From Nisaea sediminum (GTDB lineage Bacteria > Pseudomonadota > Alphaproteobacteria > Thalassobaculales > Thalassobaculaceae), in NCBI RefSeq assembly GCF_014904705.1, contig NZ_JACZCQ010000007.1, positions 1 to 64,000 on the forward strand: a stretch of DNA of 64,000 nucleotides, written 5' to 3'. The translations under genes were made by a program, and so were the position numbers. Below, piece after piece: positions 26,262 through 35,047 of the stretch. Below the pieces are notes generated by a model, which ran no database searches, was not told the DNA's origin, and was given only the letters and a program-made list of their open reading frames with translations. Within the stretch, counting starts at the first letter, position 1; every line of letters starts with the position of its first letter.

Positions 26262-26701
26262 AAAGCTCCCGCCGCCCACGCCACGATGAGATAGCGCCCC
26301 GTCTTCGCGACTGCGACCAGAACCAGAAACATCCAGAACGGCTCGCGCAGGATGCCCGCGGCGAAAGTGAGCGGGTCGCCGATGAAGGGGGCCCAGCTGA
26401 GCAGCAGGCTCCATTGTCCGTATTTGCGGTACCAGCCGCAGGCGCGGTCCATCTGTTTCTGTGAGATCGGGAACCATTTGCGGTCGCTGAAGCGGTCGAC
26501 GAAACGGCCGAGCACCCAGTTCACCACGGAGCCGAGCGTGTTGCCGGCCGAGGCGACGGCGAGCAGCAGGGGCAGGGAATAGTCACCGGTCAGGATCAGG
26601 CCGGCGAGGCCGATCTCCGACTGTGCCGGAAAGAAGGTGGCGGCGGCGAAGCAGAGCAGGAACAGCCCGCCATAGACGCCCAGTTCTGAAAACACGCTCA
26701 C
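26258..26701 (-). CDS. YqaA family membrane protein
   Basis: 147-residue inner-membrane protein with three or four hydrophobic helices. The start LGLFLL-type segment GGLFLLCFAAATFFPAQSEI and AGNTLGSVVNWVLGRF match YqaA, a short relative of the SNARE-associated/DedA family. The central FPISQKQMDRACGWYRKYG and LLSWAPFIGDPLTFAAG are also typical. The function in the family is not established; DedA proteins are linked to lipid flipping and membrane homeostasis. It shares 4 bases at its stop with the convergent GT gene. Confidence 0.85.
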   Translation of the reverse strand: MSVFSELGVYGGLFLLCFAAATFFPAQSEIGLAGLILTGDYSLPLLLAVASAGNTLGSVVNWVLGRFVDRFSDRKWFPISQKQMDRACGWYRKYGQWSLLLSWAPFIGDPLTFAAGILREPFWMFLVLVAVAKTGRYLIVAWAAGAF

Positions 26702-26717
26702 GGCCCCCGGCGAAGGA

Positions 26718-26746
26718 GGAGCCCGGCACGGGGGGTGCCGGGCTCC
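26718..26746 (-). terminator. Strong hairpin downstream of DUF4347-RTX gene
   Basis: GGAGCCCGGCAC / GTGCCGGGCTCC, a 12-bp perfect stem with a five-G loop, 50 bases after the stop of the - strand RTX gene. No U-tract follows on that strand, so it may act with Rho or stabilise the mRNA end. Confidence 0.55.
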
Positions 26747-26795
26747 GGTTGCTCAGGGCTGCACTCTACCGGCTCGAGGGACCGGTTGTCCCGCC

Positions 26796-29324
26796 CTAGG
26801 CAAGATCCCATCCGGCGGTCGCGGCGAGACCGAGTTGAGACTTGGAGACGCCGAGGAGCGTCACCGTCCCGCCGTCGGAAAGGTTCAGCAGGGCGTTGCC
26901 GCTGCTGTCTTCGGATGTCGTGAAGCTCAGCCCGCTTGCGAATTGCAGCGTGTCCTCGCCGACAATGAAGTCCGCGACCGTGTCGTTGCCTCCGCCGAAT
27001 TCGAAGGCGAAGGTGTCCGCTCCGCCGCCGCCGCCCAGCTGATCGTCGCCGCTACCGCCGAAGAGCAGATCGTTCCCCAGATTCCCCGACAGGGTGTCGT
27101 CGCCGATCCCGCCATAGAGAAGATCGTTGTCCTGGCCGCCATAGAGGATGTCTCTGGCCTCGCCACCGTTGATCGTGTCGTCGCCCTTGTTGCCGTAGAG
27201 AAGGTCGGCATCGTTTCCGCCGTCCACATCGTCTTGGCCCTGGCCGCCATAGAGCGTGTCGAGACCGCCGCCGCCAACGACGATGTCCAGGTCCTGGTTG
27301 CCGTAAACCAGATCGTCGCCCCATCCGGTATCGATCGTATCGGCGCCCCCGCCGCTCGCGACGGTGTCGTTCAGGATACCGAGGGAGAAGTTCTGCAGGT
27401 TGTCGTCGCCGACCACATAGGCCGCGCCTTCCGACCCGGTAACGGTGGCGTTGCCGATGATCGCGGTGAAACCGATATGGTCGAGTTTGATGGTCGAACC
27501 CGTGGGCAGTCCGCCGGTATCGATGATCAATGCCTCGTTGTTCGTCGTTCCGGAAGACGAGCCGGTAATCTCGATGGTTCTGGCGCCGGTACCAGTCGAC
27601 GTGAAGCTGACAGTCCGGACATCGACCCCTGATCCGCCAAGCGAGTTCACGTAGGTCGTCGCATGCCCGTCCATGAAGGTCTGCGTCCCGGCGGAGGTTC
27701 CGGTCGAGCCGATCTTCTGCTCCAGTTCCGTGGTCGCTCCGCTTCCGCTCATGGACGTCGTGCTGCCGTTGCTGTTGAGCGTCACGCCGCTCGGCAATGT
27801 GGCGTTGACGGTATTGTTGCCGCCGTTTTCGATGACGGGCCCCGTGGCCGTGCCGCCTGACGTGTTGGAGAGTGTGCGGGTCGTCTGGGCTCCCGTTCCC
27901 GTGCCGCTGGTCGTCGTGGTCACCGTCACGGTGGGAGACGAGGAGCCGCTCGACGAAGTCGGCACGCTGAAAGTCAGTACGGTGTTGCCGCCGGAGGCGG
28001 CCCCGGAGATGGTCAGGTTGGCCGCGGCGGCGGAGAAGTTCAGGGTCTCGGAGCCAAGGCTGAGCGTGCTTCCGAGGGTTTGGCCGTTCAGGCTGTTCGC
28101 GAGTGCGGTATTGCCGGTAATGACGATGCTGTCGCCCGCTTCGAGCCCGGAGATGGTGTCGCCGTTGAACTCGGCGGCGCTGCCCGAATAGGTGTCGTTC
28201 CCGGCACCTCCGACCAGAGTGTCGGCATCGTCGCCGCCGACCAGGATGTCGTTCCCGGCCCCGCCGTAGAGTTGGTCGGTACCGGCATTGCCGCTGAGGG
28301 AATCGTCGCCGCCCGCGCCGGAGAGCAGGTCGCCGGCGGCGGCGCCGCTGATATTGTCCGCGCTGCTCGTGCCGGTGATGGAATCGGCGGAACTGGACCC
28401 GATGATATGCTCGACGCCGACGATCGTCGTGTTCGAGAGGTCGAGGTTTCCGCCGCCGACGAAAGTGATGGAATCGTTTCCGGCGCCGCCGTCGATGCTC
28501 TCCGGACGTCCGCTCATCTCGGAGGTATTGCCGAGGATATTGTCGTCGCCCGCCCCGCCGAAGACCGTGTCGTTGAACGCGCCGCCGAAGAGCGAATCGT
28601 TTCCGTCGCCGCCACTTAGAATGTCGTTGTGAGAGCCGCCGTCGAGAGTGTCGTTTCCGGCTCCGCCTGTCAGCGTGTCGTTGCCGGCTCCGCCCTGGAT
28701 GTTGTCGTTACCGCCGAGCCCGTCGATATTATCGTCGGCCGCATCGCCGCTCAGCGTTTCAGCGTTGTTGGTTGCGGGGCCTCCGGTGAAGGCGAGCCGA
28801 TGCGGATAGAGCGCGAGTGCCGCGGAGCTGATGTGGTTCTGGGCCGCGGGCAAGGCTTTCCAGCCGGCTGCGCCGCCGACCTCGTCATGGGCGCCATGCA
28901 CCGTGGCATCGAGCGCATCTTCTAAAGTCCTGAGAAAGGCGCGGCCGATGGCGCCGGCGCCGGTGGCGCAGGCCAGCAGCGTAACCTCGGCGTCTTTCGC
29001 CAGCGCTTCGCGGATCCGCGCCAAGCGCCGAACGTCGCGCCGGAGCGCGCGGATGTCGATCTTCCGTCCGGAGAGCCTCAGTGTGCCGGCCGAACCATGT
29101 GCCAGGATGACGAGATGCCGTGCGCTTTCTTCGTGCGCTTCCAGCGCGACCGCCATCGCGTCCAGCGCGTTGCCGACGCGCGGCAAGTAATGAACGGCGG
29201 TTCCCGAAGCGAGTCCGGAAAGCAGGATTTCCGGGTCGAGAATTTCGCAGTCTACGAAGAAGACCGTCTGCGCGGCACGGGAAGCGGGAGCGGTTTCGGG
29301 GGAAACGAGCTGGGCATCGAGCAT
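26796..29324 (-). CDS. DUF4347 and RTX repeat protein, secreted
   Basis: 842 residues. The N-terminal ~160 residues ([46 protein letters not shown]) form a DUF4347 domain, usually found at the start of large secreted or surface RTX and cadherin-type proteins. Two RTX arrays follow, about 185-375 and 660-770, separated by a Ser/Thr/Gly-rich beta region with [19 protein letters not shown]. The C-terminus [24 protein letters not shown] is the usual cap of RTX arrays before the secretion signal. Most likely a Ca2+-dependent extracellular or adhesive protein exported by type I secretion. No exporter is nearby. Confidence 0.85.
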   Translation of the reverse strand: MLDAQLVSPETAPASRAAQTVFFVDCEILDPEILLSGLASGTAVHYLPRVGNALDAMAVALEAHEESARHLVILAHGSAGTLRLSGRKIDIRALRRDVRRLARIREALAKDAEVTLLACATGAGAIGRAFLRTLEDALDATVHGAHDEVGGAAGWKALPAAQNHISSAALALYPHRLAFTGGPATNNAETLSGDAADDNIDGLGGNDNIQGGAGNDTLTGGAGNDTLDGGSHNDILSGGDGNDSLFGGAFNDTVFGGAGDDNILGNTSEMSGRPESIDGGAGNDSITFVGGGNLDLSNTTIVGVEHIIGSSSADSITGTSSADNISGAAAGDLLSGAGGDDSLSGNAGTDQLYGGAGNDILVGGDDADTLVGGAGNDTYSGSAAEFNGDTISGLEAGDSIVITGNTALANSLNGQTLGSTLSLGSETLNFSAAAANLTISGAASGGNTVLTFSVPTSSSGSSSPTVTVTTTTSGTGTGAQTTRTLSNTSGGTATGPVIENGGNNTVNATLPSGVTLNSNGSTTSMSGSGATTELEQKIGSTGTSAGTQTFMDGHATTYVNSLGGSGVDVRTVSFTSTGTGARTIEITGSSSGTTNNEALIIDTGGLPTGSTIKLDHIGFTAIIGNATVTGSEGAAYVVGDDNLQNFSLGILNDTVASGGGADTIDTGWGDDLVYGNQDLDIVVGGGGLDTLYGGQGQDDVDGGNDADLLYGNKGDDTINGGEARDILYGGQDNDLLYGGIGDDTLSGNLGNDLLFGGSGDDQLGGGGGADTFAFEFGGGNDTVADFIVGEDTLQFASGLSFTTSEDSSGNALLNLSDGGTVTLLGVSKSQLGLAATAGWDLA
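27030..28760 (-). repeat. Two RTX nonapeptide arrays
   Basis: Degenerate 27-base coding repeats of GGxGxDxxx in two blocks (about 27030-27330 and 28180-28760) separated by ~850 bases without repeats. Confidence 0.8.
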
Positions 29325-29489
29325 GGTCTGTACCAGTCCTTTCTGGGGTGCAAACCGACGGGAGATAGCGTTGCCTTTATGGCAATGATTAGAAATTTAC
29401 ATAAAATTAACAATAAAACAAGCGGCAATAGAGTCCTTTTTGACTATGCGTATATTGCCGCAATCGGAAGATGTTCCAGAACGGGGAGA

Positions 29490-30368
29490 TCAGAGTTTCT
29501 TGGCGCGTAACTTCATGAAAATAAGAGCATATCGTGCCCAGAGCGCAAGATTGACAAAAGCAACCAATGGATTGTGCCATCCGCCGAAATGCTTTGCAAA
29601 GTAGAGAGCGCCGCCCAGCGTTTTCTGTTTTTCGATAAAAATTCCGCTCGTGTCGCTGGTTCCCTGGACGTGGGTCGCGGAGAGGGTCGGGTCGAACCAG
29701 ATATGCCCTCCGGCCTTGCGCACGCGGTAGCAGACATCGACGTCTTCCATATGCAGGAAGTAATCCTCGTCCATCCCGCCGACCTCCTCGAAGACGCGCC
29801 TCGGGAACAGCAGGAACGAGCCGGAGATGCATTCGACCTCCGTCAGTTCGCTTGGCGGTGGCGTTCCGTGCAGGTTGATCCGCTTGAACCCGAGACTATA
29901 CAGGCCGGAGACCTCGACGAGGCAGGTCCAGGGTGTCATCAGGTTGCGCCGGCAGCCGCGCTGCTCGCTGCCGTCCGGATTCTCGATGCGGACCGTGTAG
30001 AGGGAGATGTTCGGCCGTGCTTCGAGTTTTTGCAGGGCGCTGTCCAGCGTGCCGGGCTTCAGCACGGAGTCCGGATTGAACAGCAGGAGATAGGGGCTCG
30101 TCGTTGCCCGCGCACCCATATTGCAGGCCCGTCCGAAGCCGACATTGCCGTGCCCGGTGAGCAGCGTGACGCGCTCGTCCCGGTCGGCGAGCGCGCGGAG
30201 GTCCGTGACGGTCTCCTCCGGATTGCCATTATCGACGACGACGATCTCGCGCGCGGAAGCCTCGTCCAGCACGGAGCGGATACAATCCATCAGGCACGGG
30301 CCGGTATGGTAGCTGACGATGACGACGGCACAGGCGGGCCCGTCGGTCGGGGGCGTGGGATCACTCAT
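29490..30368 (-). CDS. Family 2 glycosyltransferase
   Basis: 292-residue GT-A enzyme: ACAVVIVSYHTGPCLMDCI and EIVVVDNGNPEETV at the donor site, LLLFNPDSVLKPG as the metal-site variant, and HMEDVDVCYRVRKAGG as the acceptor-side motif. Closely related in type to the GT2 at 24302 (both NPD-type). It is divergent from rfbC with about 120 bases between starts. The C-terminal LALWARYALIFMKLRAKKL is a hydrophobic and basic tail, probably membrane-associating. Possibly adds a deoxyhexose to a surface glycan. Confidence 0.87.
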   Translation of the reverse strand: MSDPTPPTDGPACAVVIVSYHTGPCLMDCIRSVLDEASAREIVVVDNGNPEETVTDLRALADRDERVTLLTGHGNVGFGRACNMGARATTSPYLLLFNPDSVLKPGTLDSALQKLEARPNISLYTVRIENPDGSEQRGCRRNLMTPWTCLVEVSGLYSLGFKRINLHGTPPPSELTEVECISGSFLLFPRRVFEEVGGMDEDYFLHMEDVDVCYRVRKAGGHIWFDPTLSATHVQGTSDTSGIFIEKQKTLGGALYFAKHFGGWHNPLVAFVNLALWARYALIFMKLRAKKL

Positions 30369-30489
30369 CGCTCTGATGTGCCACGATTCGAGGCAAGCGC
30401 CAAGGGCTCGCCGCTTGCCGCCGTTGCGGGCCGCATGCTATAGCCCCGCAGGCCCTGAAGGCCGCGTGAATCCAAGGGGAGACAGGGCC

Positions 30490-31050
30490 TTGCAGGTCGA
30501 GCCGCTAGAGATCTCGGACGTCAAGATCATCACGCCGAAAAAGTTCGGCGACCATCGTGGATTTTTCTCCGAGACCTACAACCAGGGCGCCTTCGAGGCA
30601 GCCGGTCTCGACTATACTTTCATCCAGGACAATCACTCTTACTCGGCGCCGAAAGGAACGCTGCGCGGGCTGCATTTTCAGACCCCGCCGCACGGCCAGG
30701 ACAAGCTGCTGCGGGTGATCCGCGGCGCGATCTTCGATGTCGCGGTCGATATCCGCAAGGGCTCGCCGAGCTACGGCAAATGGGTCGGGCGGGTGATCAG
30801 CGCCGAGGAATGGAACCAGATCCTGGTGCCGGTCGGCTTCGCGCACGGCTTCTGCACCATCGAGGAAAATACCGAAGTGCTCTACAAGGTGACCGGCAAA
30901 TACGCGCCGGACTGCGAGGGCGGCCTGACCTGGAACGACCCGGATATCGGCATCGACTGGCCGCTCGACGGCGCGCCGATCCTCTCGGCGAAGGACGAGG
31001 CCTATCAGCCCTTCTCCGAATTCGACAGCCCGTTCACTTACGAAGCCTGA
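30490..31050 (+). CDS. rfbC: dTDP-4-dehydrorhamnose 3,5-epimerase
   Basis: 186-residue cupin-fold epimerase, third enzyme in dTDP-L-rhamnose synthesis. GTLRGLHFQTPPHGQDKLLRV contains the catalytic His; VPVGFAHGFCTIEENTEVLYKV supplies the conserved Tyr, and WNDPDIGIDWPL follows. The start is TTG at 30490, with AAGGGGAG placed about 9 bases upstream, and this gives the usual family length. First of four collinear genes rfbC-rfbB-rfbD-rfbA. A second, divergent RfbC-like gene at 57529 probably serves a different nucleotide sugar. Confidence 0.93.
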   Translation: MQVEPLEISDVKIITPKKFGDHRGFFSETYNQGAFEAAGLDYTFIQDNHSYSAPKGTLRGLHFQTPPHGQDKLLRVIRGAIFDVAVDIRKGSPSYGKWVGRVISAEEWNQILVPVGFAHGFCTIEENTEVLYKVTGKYAPDCEGGLTWNDPDIGIDWPLDGAPILSAKDEAYQPFSEFDSPFTYEA

Positions 31051-31062
31051 GGGATCACGAGC

Positions 31063-32136
31063 GTGAGCGACATCAAGACAGTCATCGTCACCGGCGGCGC
31101 CGGCTTCATCGGTTCCGCCGTGGTCCGCCACGTGATCGCCGACACCGGCGTGAAAGTGGTCAATCTCGACAAGCTGACCTATGCCGCGAACCTCGCCTCG
31201 CTCGACGAGGTCAGTGCCTCCGACCGTTACGTCTTCGAGCAGGCGGATATCTGCGACGGTGCGGCGCTCGACCGGATCTTCGCCAGGCACAAGCCGGACG
31301 CGGTGATGCATCTCGCCGCCGAGAGCCATGTCGACCGTTCGATCGACGGGCCGGCGGACTTCATCCAGACCAATATCGTCGGCACCTACACGATGTTGGA
31401 AGCGGCCCGGAAATATTGGAACGCGGCGCCGGACGCGGTGAAGGCGAAGTTCCGCTTCCACCATATCTCGACCGACGAGGTCTTCGGCTCGCTCGGCGAC
31501 GAGGGGCTCTTCACCGAGGAGACCGCCTACGATCCGCGCTCGCCCTATTCCGCGAGCAAGGCCTCTTCCGACCATCTGGTGCGCGCCTGGATGGAGACCT
31601 ATGGCCTGCCGACCGTGCTCTCCAACTGCTCGAACAATTACGGGCCCTACCATTTCCCGGAAAAGCTCATTCCGCTGATGATCATCAAGGGGCTCGCGGG
31701 CGAGCCGCTCCCGGTCTACGGCAAGGGCGAGAATGTGCGCGACTGGCTCTATGTCGACGACCATGCGCGTGCGCTCTGGACCGTCTGCTCGAAGGGCGTG
31801 CCGGGCGAGAGCTACAATATCGGCGGCAATGAGGAGCGGAAGAACATCGATGTCGTGACCGGCATCTGTTCGCTGCTCGACGAGCTTGTGCCGCAGCAGG
31901 GCGGGAAGAAATATTCCGAGCAGATCACCTATGTGACGGACCGCCCGGGGCACGATTTCCGCTATGCGATCGACGCCTCCAAGATCAAGGCGGAGCTCGG
32001 CTGGGAGCCGTCCGAGAGCTTCGAGAGCGGGCTGCGCAAGACCGTCGAATGGTATCTCGAGCGCAAGGACTGGTGGCAGCCGATCCTCGACCGCAAATAT
32101 TCCGGCCAGCGTCTCGGCACCGGTTCCAAGGGGTAA
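31063..32136 (+). CDS. rfbB: dTDP-glucose 4,6-dehydratase
   Basis: 357-residue extended SDR that makes dTDP-4-keto-6-deoxyglucose. NAD site [46 protein letters not shown] (catalytic Asp-Glu in TDE) and [12 protein letters not shown] (YxxxK) are all diagnostic. Starts at GTG 31063, 12 bases after the rfbC stop. Typical length. Confidence 0.96.
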   Translation: MSDIKTVIVTGGAGFIGSAVVRHVIADTGVKVVNLDKLTYAANLASLDEVSASDRYVFEQADICDGAALDRIFARHKPDAVMHLAAESHVDRSIDGPADFIQTNIVGTYTMLEAARKYWNAAPDAVKAKFRFHHISTDEVFGSLGDEGLFTEETAYDPRSPYSASKASSDHLVRAWMETYGLPTVLSNCSNNYGPYHFPEKLIPLMIIKGLAGEPLPVYGKGENVRDWLYVDDHARALWTVCSKGVPGESYNIGGNEERKNIDVVTGICSLLDELVPQQGGKKYSEQITYVTDRPGHDFRYAIDASKIKAELGWEPSESFESGLRKTVEWYLERKDWWQPILDRKYSGQRLGTGSKG

Positions 32137-32140
32137 GGCC

Positions 32141-33019
32141 ATGATCCTCGTCACCGGCGCCGGCGGACAGGTCGGGACCGAAATGCTCGCGCGCGCCGCG
32201 AGGCACGGGCACGAGGCGACGGGGCTGGTCCGCGCCGATCTCGACATTTCCGACGGGGCGGCGGTAAGGGCGGCGGTGCAGGCGGTGAAACCGTCGCTGA
32301 TCGTGAACGCTGCGGCCTACACGGCGGTCGACAAGGCGGAAGAGGACCGGGACGCGGCCTATGCGATCAACCGCGACGGCCCGGCCAATCTCGCCGCGGC
32401 GGCGAAGGACGCGGGCATCCCGCTGATCCATATCTCGACCGACTATGTCTTCGACGGAACCAAGGACGGGCCGTGGCTCGAAAGCGATCCGGTGGCGCCA
32501 CTCGGTGTCTACGGCGCCTCCAAGGAAGCGGGCGAGCAGGCGGTGCGCGCGGCGCTCCCCGAGCATGTCATCATGCGCACCTCCTGGGTCTATGCGTCTC
32601 ATGGGGGCAATTTCGTCAAGACCATGCTGCGCGTCGGCAAGGAGCGCGACGAGCTGCGCGTGGTCGCCGACCAGTTCGGCGCTCCGACTTCGGCGGGTGA
32701 CATCGCGGACGCCATCCTGGCCATCGCGACCCGCATCCGGGACGGCCAGACCGACGGCTGGGGTACCTATCACTTCACGGCGGAGGGCCGGACCAGCTGG
32801 TACGGCTTCGCCGAGGCGATCTTCGCCCGCGCGGAAAAGGTCTGGGGACGGCGCCCGTCGGTCGCGGCGATCCCGTCGAGCGACTATCCGACTCCGGCGA
32901 AACGGCCGGCAAATTCGGTGATGGATTGTGCGAAGATCATCGCGGCCTTCAACGTGCCGCGGCGGCCCTGGCAGGACGGCCTCGACGAGGTGCTCGACGT
33001 TCTGCTGGCCGCGGAATGA
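32141..33019 (+). CDS. rfbD: dTDP-4-dehydrorhamnose reductase
   Basis: 292-residue SDR that reduces dTDP-4-keto-L-rhamnose to dTDP-L-rhamnose with NAD(P)H. ILVTGAGGQVGTEML, NAAAYTAVDKAEEDRDAAYA, HISTDYVFDGTKDG and YGASKEAGEQAV are standard RfbD/RmlD motifs. Begins 4 bases after the rfbB stop; ends 21 bases before rfbA. Confidence 0.95.
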   Translation: MILVTGAGGQVGTEMLARAARHGHEATGLVRADLDISDGAAVRAAVQAVKPSLIVNAAAYTAVDKAEEDRDAAYAINRDGPANLAAAAKDAGIPLIHISTDYVFDGTKDGPWLESDPVAPLGVYGASKEAGEQAVRAALPEHVIMRTSWVYASHGGNFVKTMLRVGKERDELRVVADQFGAPTSAGDIADAILAIATRIRDGQTDGWGTYHFTAEGRTSWYGFAEAIFARAEKVWGRRPSVAAIPSSDYPTPAKRPANSVMDCAKIIAAFNVPRRPWQDGLDEVLDVLLAAE

Positions 33020-33040
33020 GTGACTAGGAAAGGGAGAGGG

Positions 33041-33907
33041 ATGAAAGGGATCATCCTCGCCGGCGGGTCCGGCACACGGCTGTATCCGCTGACCGTCAGT
33101 GTCAGCAAGCAGATCCTGCCGGTCTACGACAAGCCGATGATCTACTACCCGTTGAGCACCCTGATGCTGGCCGGGATCAAGGAAATCCTGATCATCACCA
33201 CGCCTGCCGACCAGGAAGGCTTCCAGCGTCTGCTCGGGGACGGCAGCCAGTGGGGCATCAGCCTCGAATACCGCGTGCAGCCCTCGCCCGACGGGCTGGC
33301 GCAGGCCTTCATCATCGGCGAGAGCTTCATCGGCGATGACCGTTCCGCTCTGATCCTCGGCGACAACATCTTCTACGGCCACGGTCTGACCGAGATGCTT
33401 CAGCGCTCGGCCGACCGCGAGACCGGCGCCACGGTCTACGGATATTACGTCAGCGATCCGGAGCGCTACGGCGTCGTCTCCTTCGACGGCGAGGGCAGGG
33501 CGAACGAGATCGTCGAGAAGCCGGCCAACCCGAAATCCAACTGGGCGGTCACCGGGCTCTATTTCTACGACCGGGACGTGGTCGAGATCGCCAAGTCGAT
33601 CAAGCCGTCGCCGCGCGGCGAGCTCGAGATCACCGACGTCAACAAGGTCTATCTCGAGCGCGGCGATCTGCATGTCGAACGCATGGGCCGCGGCTATGCC
33701 TGGCTCGATACCGGCACGCACGATTCCCTCCTGCAGGCTTCCGAGTTCGTGCGCACGGTCGAGGAACGTCAGGGTCTGAAAATTGCGTGCGTCGAGGAAA
33801 TCGCCCACCATATGGGCTATATCGACGACGCGCAGCTGCTGAAGCTGGCCGATCCGCTGGCGAAGAGCGGTTACGGTCTCTATCTGCGCTCGTTGCTGAA
33901 GGGATAA
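33041..33907 (+). CDS. rfbA: Glucose-1-phosphate thymidylyltransferase
   Basis: 288-residue nucleotidyltransferase that makes dTDP-glucose, the entry step of the rhamnose pathway. [19 protein letters not shown] is the dTTP-binding loop; [50 protein letters not shown] and [13 protein letters not shown] complete the family set. ATG 33041 follows a good AAGGGAGAGG site. Last of the rfbCBDA run. Confidence 0.96.
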   Translation: MKGIILAGGSGTRLYPLTVSVSKQILPVYDKPMIYYPLSTLMLAGIKEILIITTPADQEGFQRLLGDGSQWGISLEYRVQPSPDGLAQAFIIGESFIGDDRSALILGDNIFYGHGLTEMLQRSADRETGATVYGYYVSDPERYGVVSFDGEGRANEIVEKPANPKSNWAVTGLYFYDRDVVEIAKSIKPSPRGELEITDVNKVYLERGDLHVERMGRGYAWLDTGTHDSLLQASEFVRTVEERQGLKIACVEEIAHHMGYIDDAQLLKLADPLAKSGYGLYLRSLLKG

Positions 33908-33928
33908 CGCACCGGAACGGAGCCTGCA

Positions 33929-35047
33929 TTGGGCCGACTGATCGCACTCTATGTCGCTTTCGTCTTTCTCATCGGCGGGGCCTTTTCCTGGCTGATTGTC
34001 GACCTGCTCGGTCCGCAAGAAGGTCCCGCGCCGACCGAGGCCTCGGCCGGCACATTGGTCTTTGCGCAAGCGAAGGCGCCGGAGCCTCCCGTTCTCGATG
34101 GCCTTGCTCCATCGCCCCTCCCGCTCTCCCTGCCGATCGCTTGCACTCCGGGCAAGGACTGCTGGGTCGTAAATTATGTCGACCGGGACCCGGGCAAGGA
34201 CTTCCGTGACTATGCCTGCGGGGACATGGGATATGACGGCCACAAGGGAACCGATATCGCTATCGCGCATGCCGGTCGGCTGGAGGAGAATGTGCCCGTT
34301 CTGGCGGCTGCGTCCGGCAGCGTCGTCGGCGTGCGGGATGGTATGGCGGACGTGTTCAACCGCGGTGCCAGCCGGGACGACCTTGACGGCAAGGATTGCG
34401 GCAACGGCGTGCGCATCGATCATGGCGGCGGTTGGGCCACCCAATATTGCCACCTGAAGAAAGGCAGCGTTGCCGTGAAGGCGGGCGAAACCGTCGTCGC
34501 CGGCGACCAGCTCGGCAGCGTCGGGCTGTCCGGGGCGACGCAGTTTCCGCATATCCACATCACGGTAAACAAGGACAACGCCGTGATCGATCCCTTTACC
34601 GGCCTCGGCGCATCGGCGGAGAGTTGCGGTCTTGGCAAGGCACCGCTCTGGGACAAGCCGGTCCTGCGCCAGCTCGCCTATTATTCACCCTTCGCCCCCA
34701 ATGCCGGTTTCGCAGATCATGTGCCTGACGCTGCCGACGCCAAATCCGGCAAGCTGGGTGGTTGGAGGCCTGCGGCAGACAGTCCGGCTCTCGTCTTCTG
34801 GACGGAACTCTACGGTTCGCGCGCCGGTGACCGGCTGGAGCTGAAGCTGGTCGGCCCGGACGGAGAAAAGATCGCGGACAAGTCCGAGACCCTCGACCGG
34901 AACCGGAACTGGCTCTACCGGGCGATCGGACGCAAGCTCCGGGGGAGCTGGGCGCCGGGAACCTATGTCGGGACGGTTAGCGTCACGCGGCCGGACGGCC
35001 CCGGCCAAAGGCAGTTCGAACAAAGCTTCACGACCACCCTCAGATAG
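33929..35047 (+). CDS. M23 family metallopeptidase, membrane-anchored
   Basis: 372 residues with an N-terminal signal anchor (LIALYVAFVFLIGGAFSWLIV) and a LytM/M23 domain about residues 85-220. Zinc ligands can be seen in YDGHKGTDIAIAH (H-x3-D) and FPHIHITVNKD (H-x-H). M23 enzymes cleave peptidoglycan cross-links or act as amidase activators. The C-terminal ~130 residues (LVFWTELYGSRAGDRLELKL...) look like a beta-sandwich and are not usual in the family. Starts at TTG 33929 with GGAG 7 bases upstream. Its stop overlaps the stop of the convergent TPR-GT gene by 8 bases. Confidence 0.85.
   Translation: MGRLIALYVAFVFLIGGAFSWLIVDLLGPQEGPAPTEASAGTLVFAQAKAPEPPVLDGLAPSPLPLSLPIACTPGKDCWVVNYVDRDPGKDFRDYACGDMGYDGHKGTDIAIAHAGRLEENVPVLAAASGSVVGVRDGMADVFNRGASRDDLDGKDCGNGVRIDHGGGWATQYCHLKKGSVAVKAGETVVAGDQLGSVGLSGATQFPHIHITVNKDNAVIDPFTGLGASAESCGLGKAPLWDKPVLRQLAYYSPFAPNAGFADHVPDAADAKSGKLGGWRPAADSPALVFWTELYGSRAGDRLELKLVGPDGEKIADKSETLDRNRNWLYRAIGRKLRGSWAPGTYVGTVSVTRPDGPGQRQFEQSFTTTLR

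Noticed and set aside
30505-34558. Two long - strand frames of 580 and 857 residues
   Set aside because: They are antisense to rfbC, rfbB, rfbD, rfbA and the M23 gene, all firmly identified.
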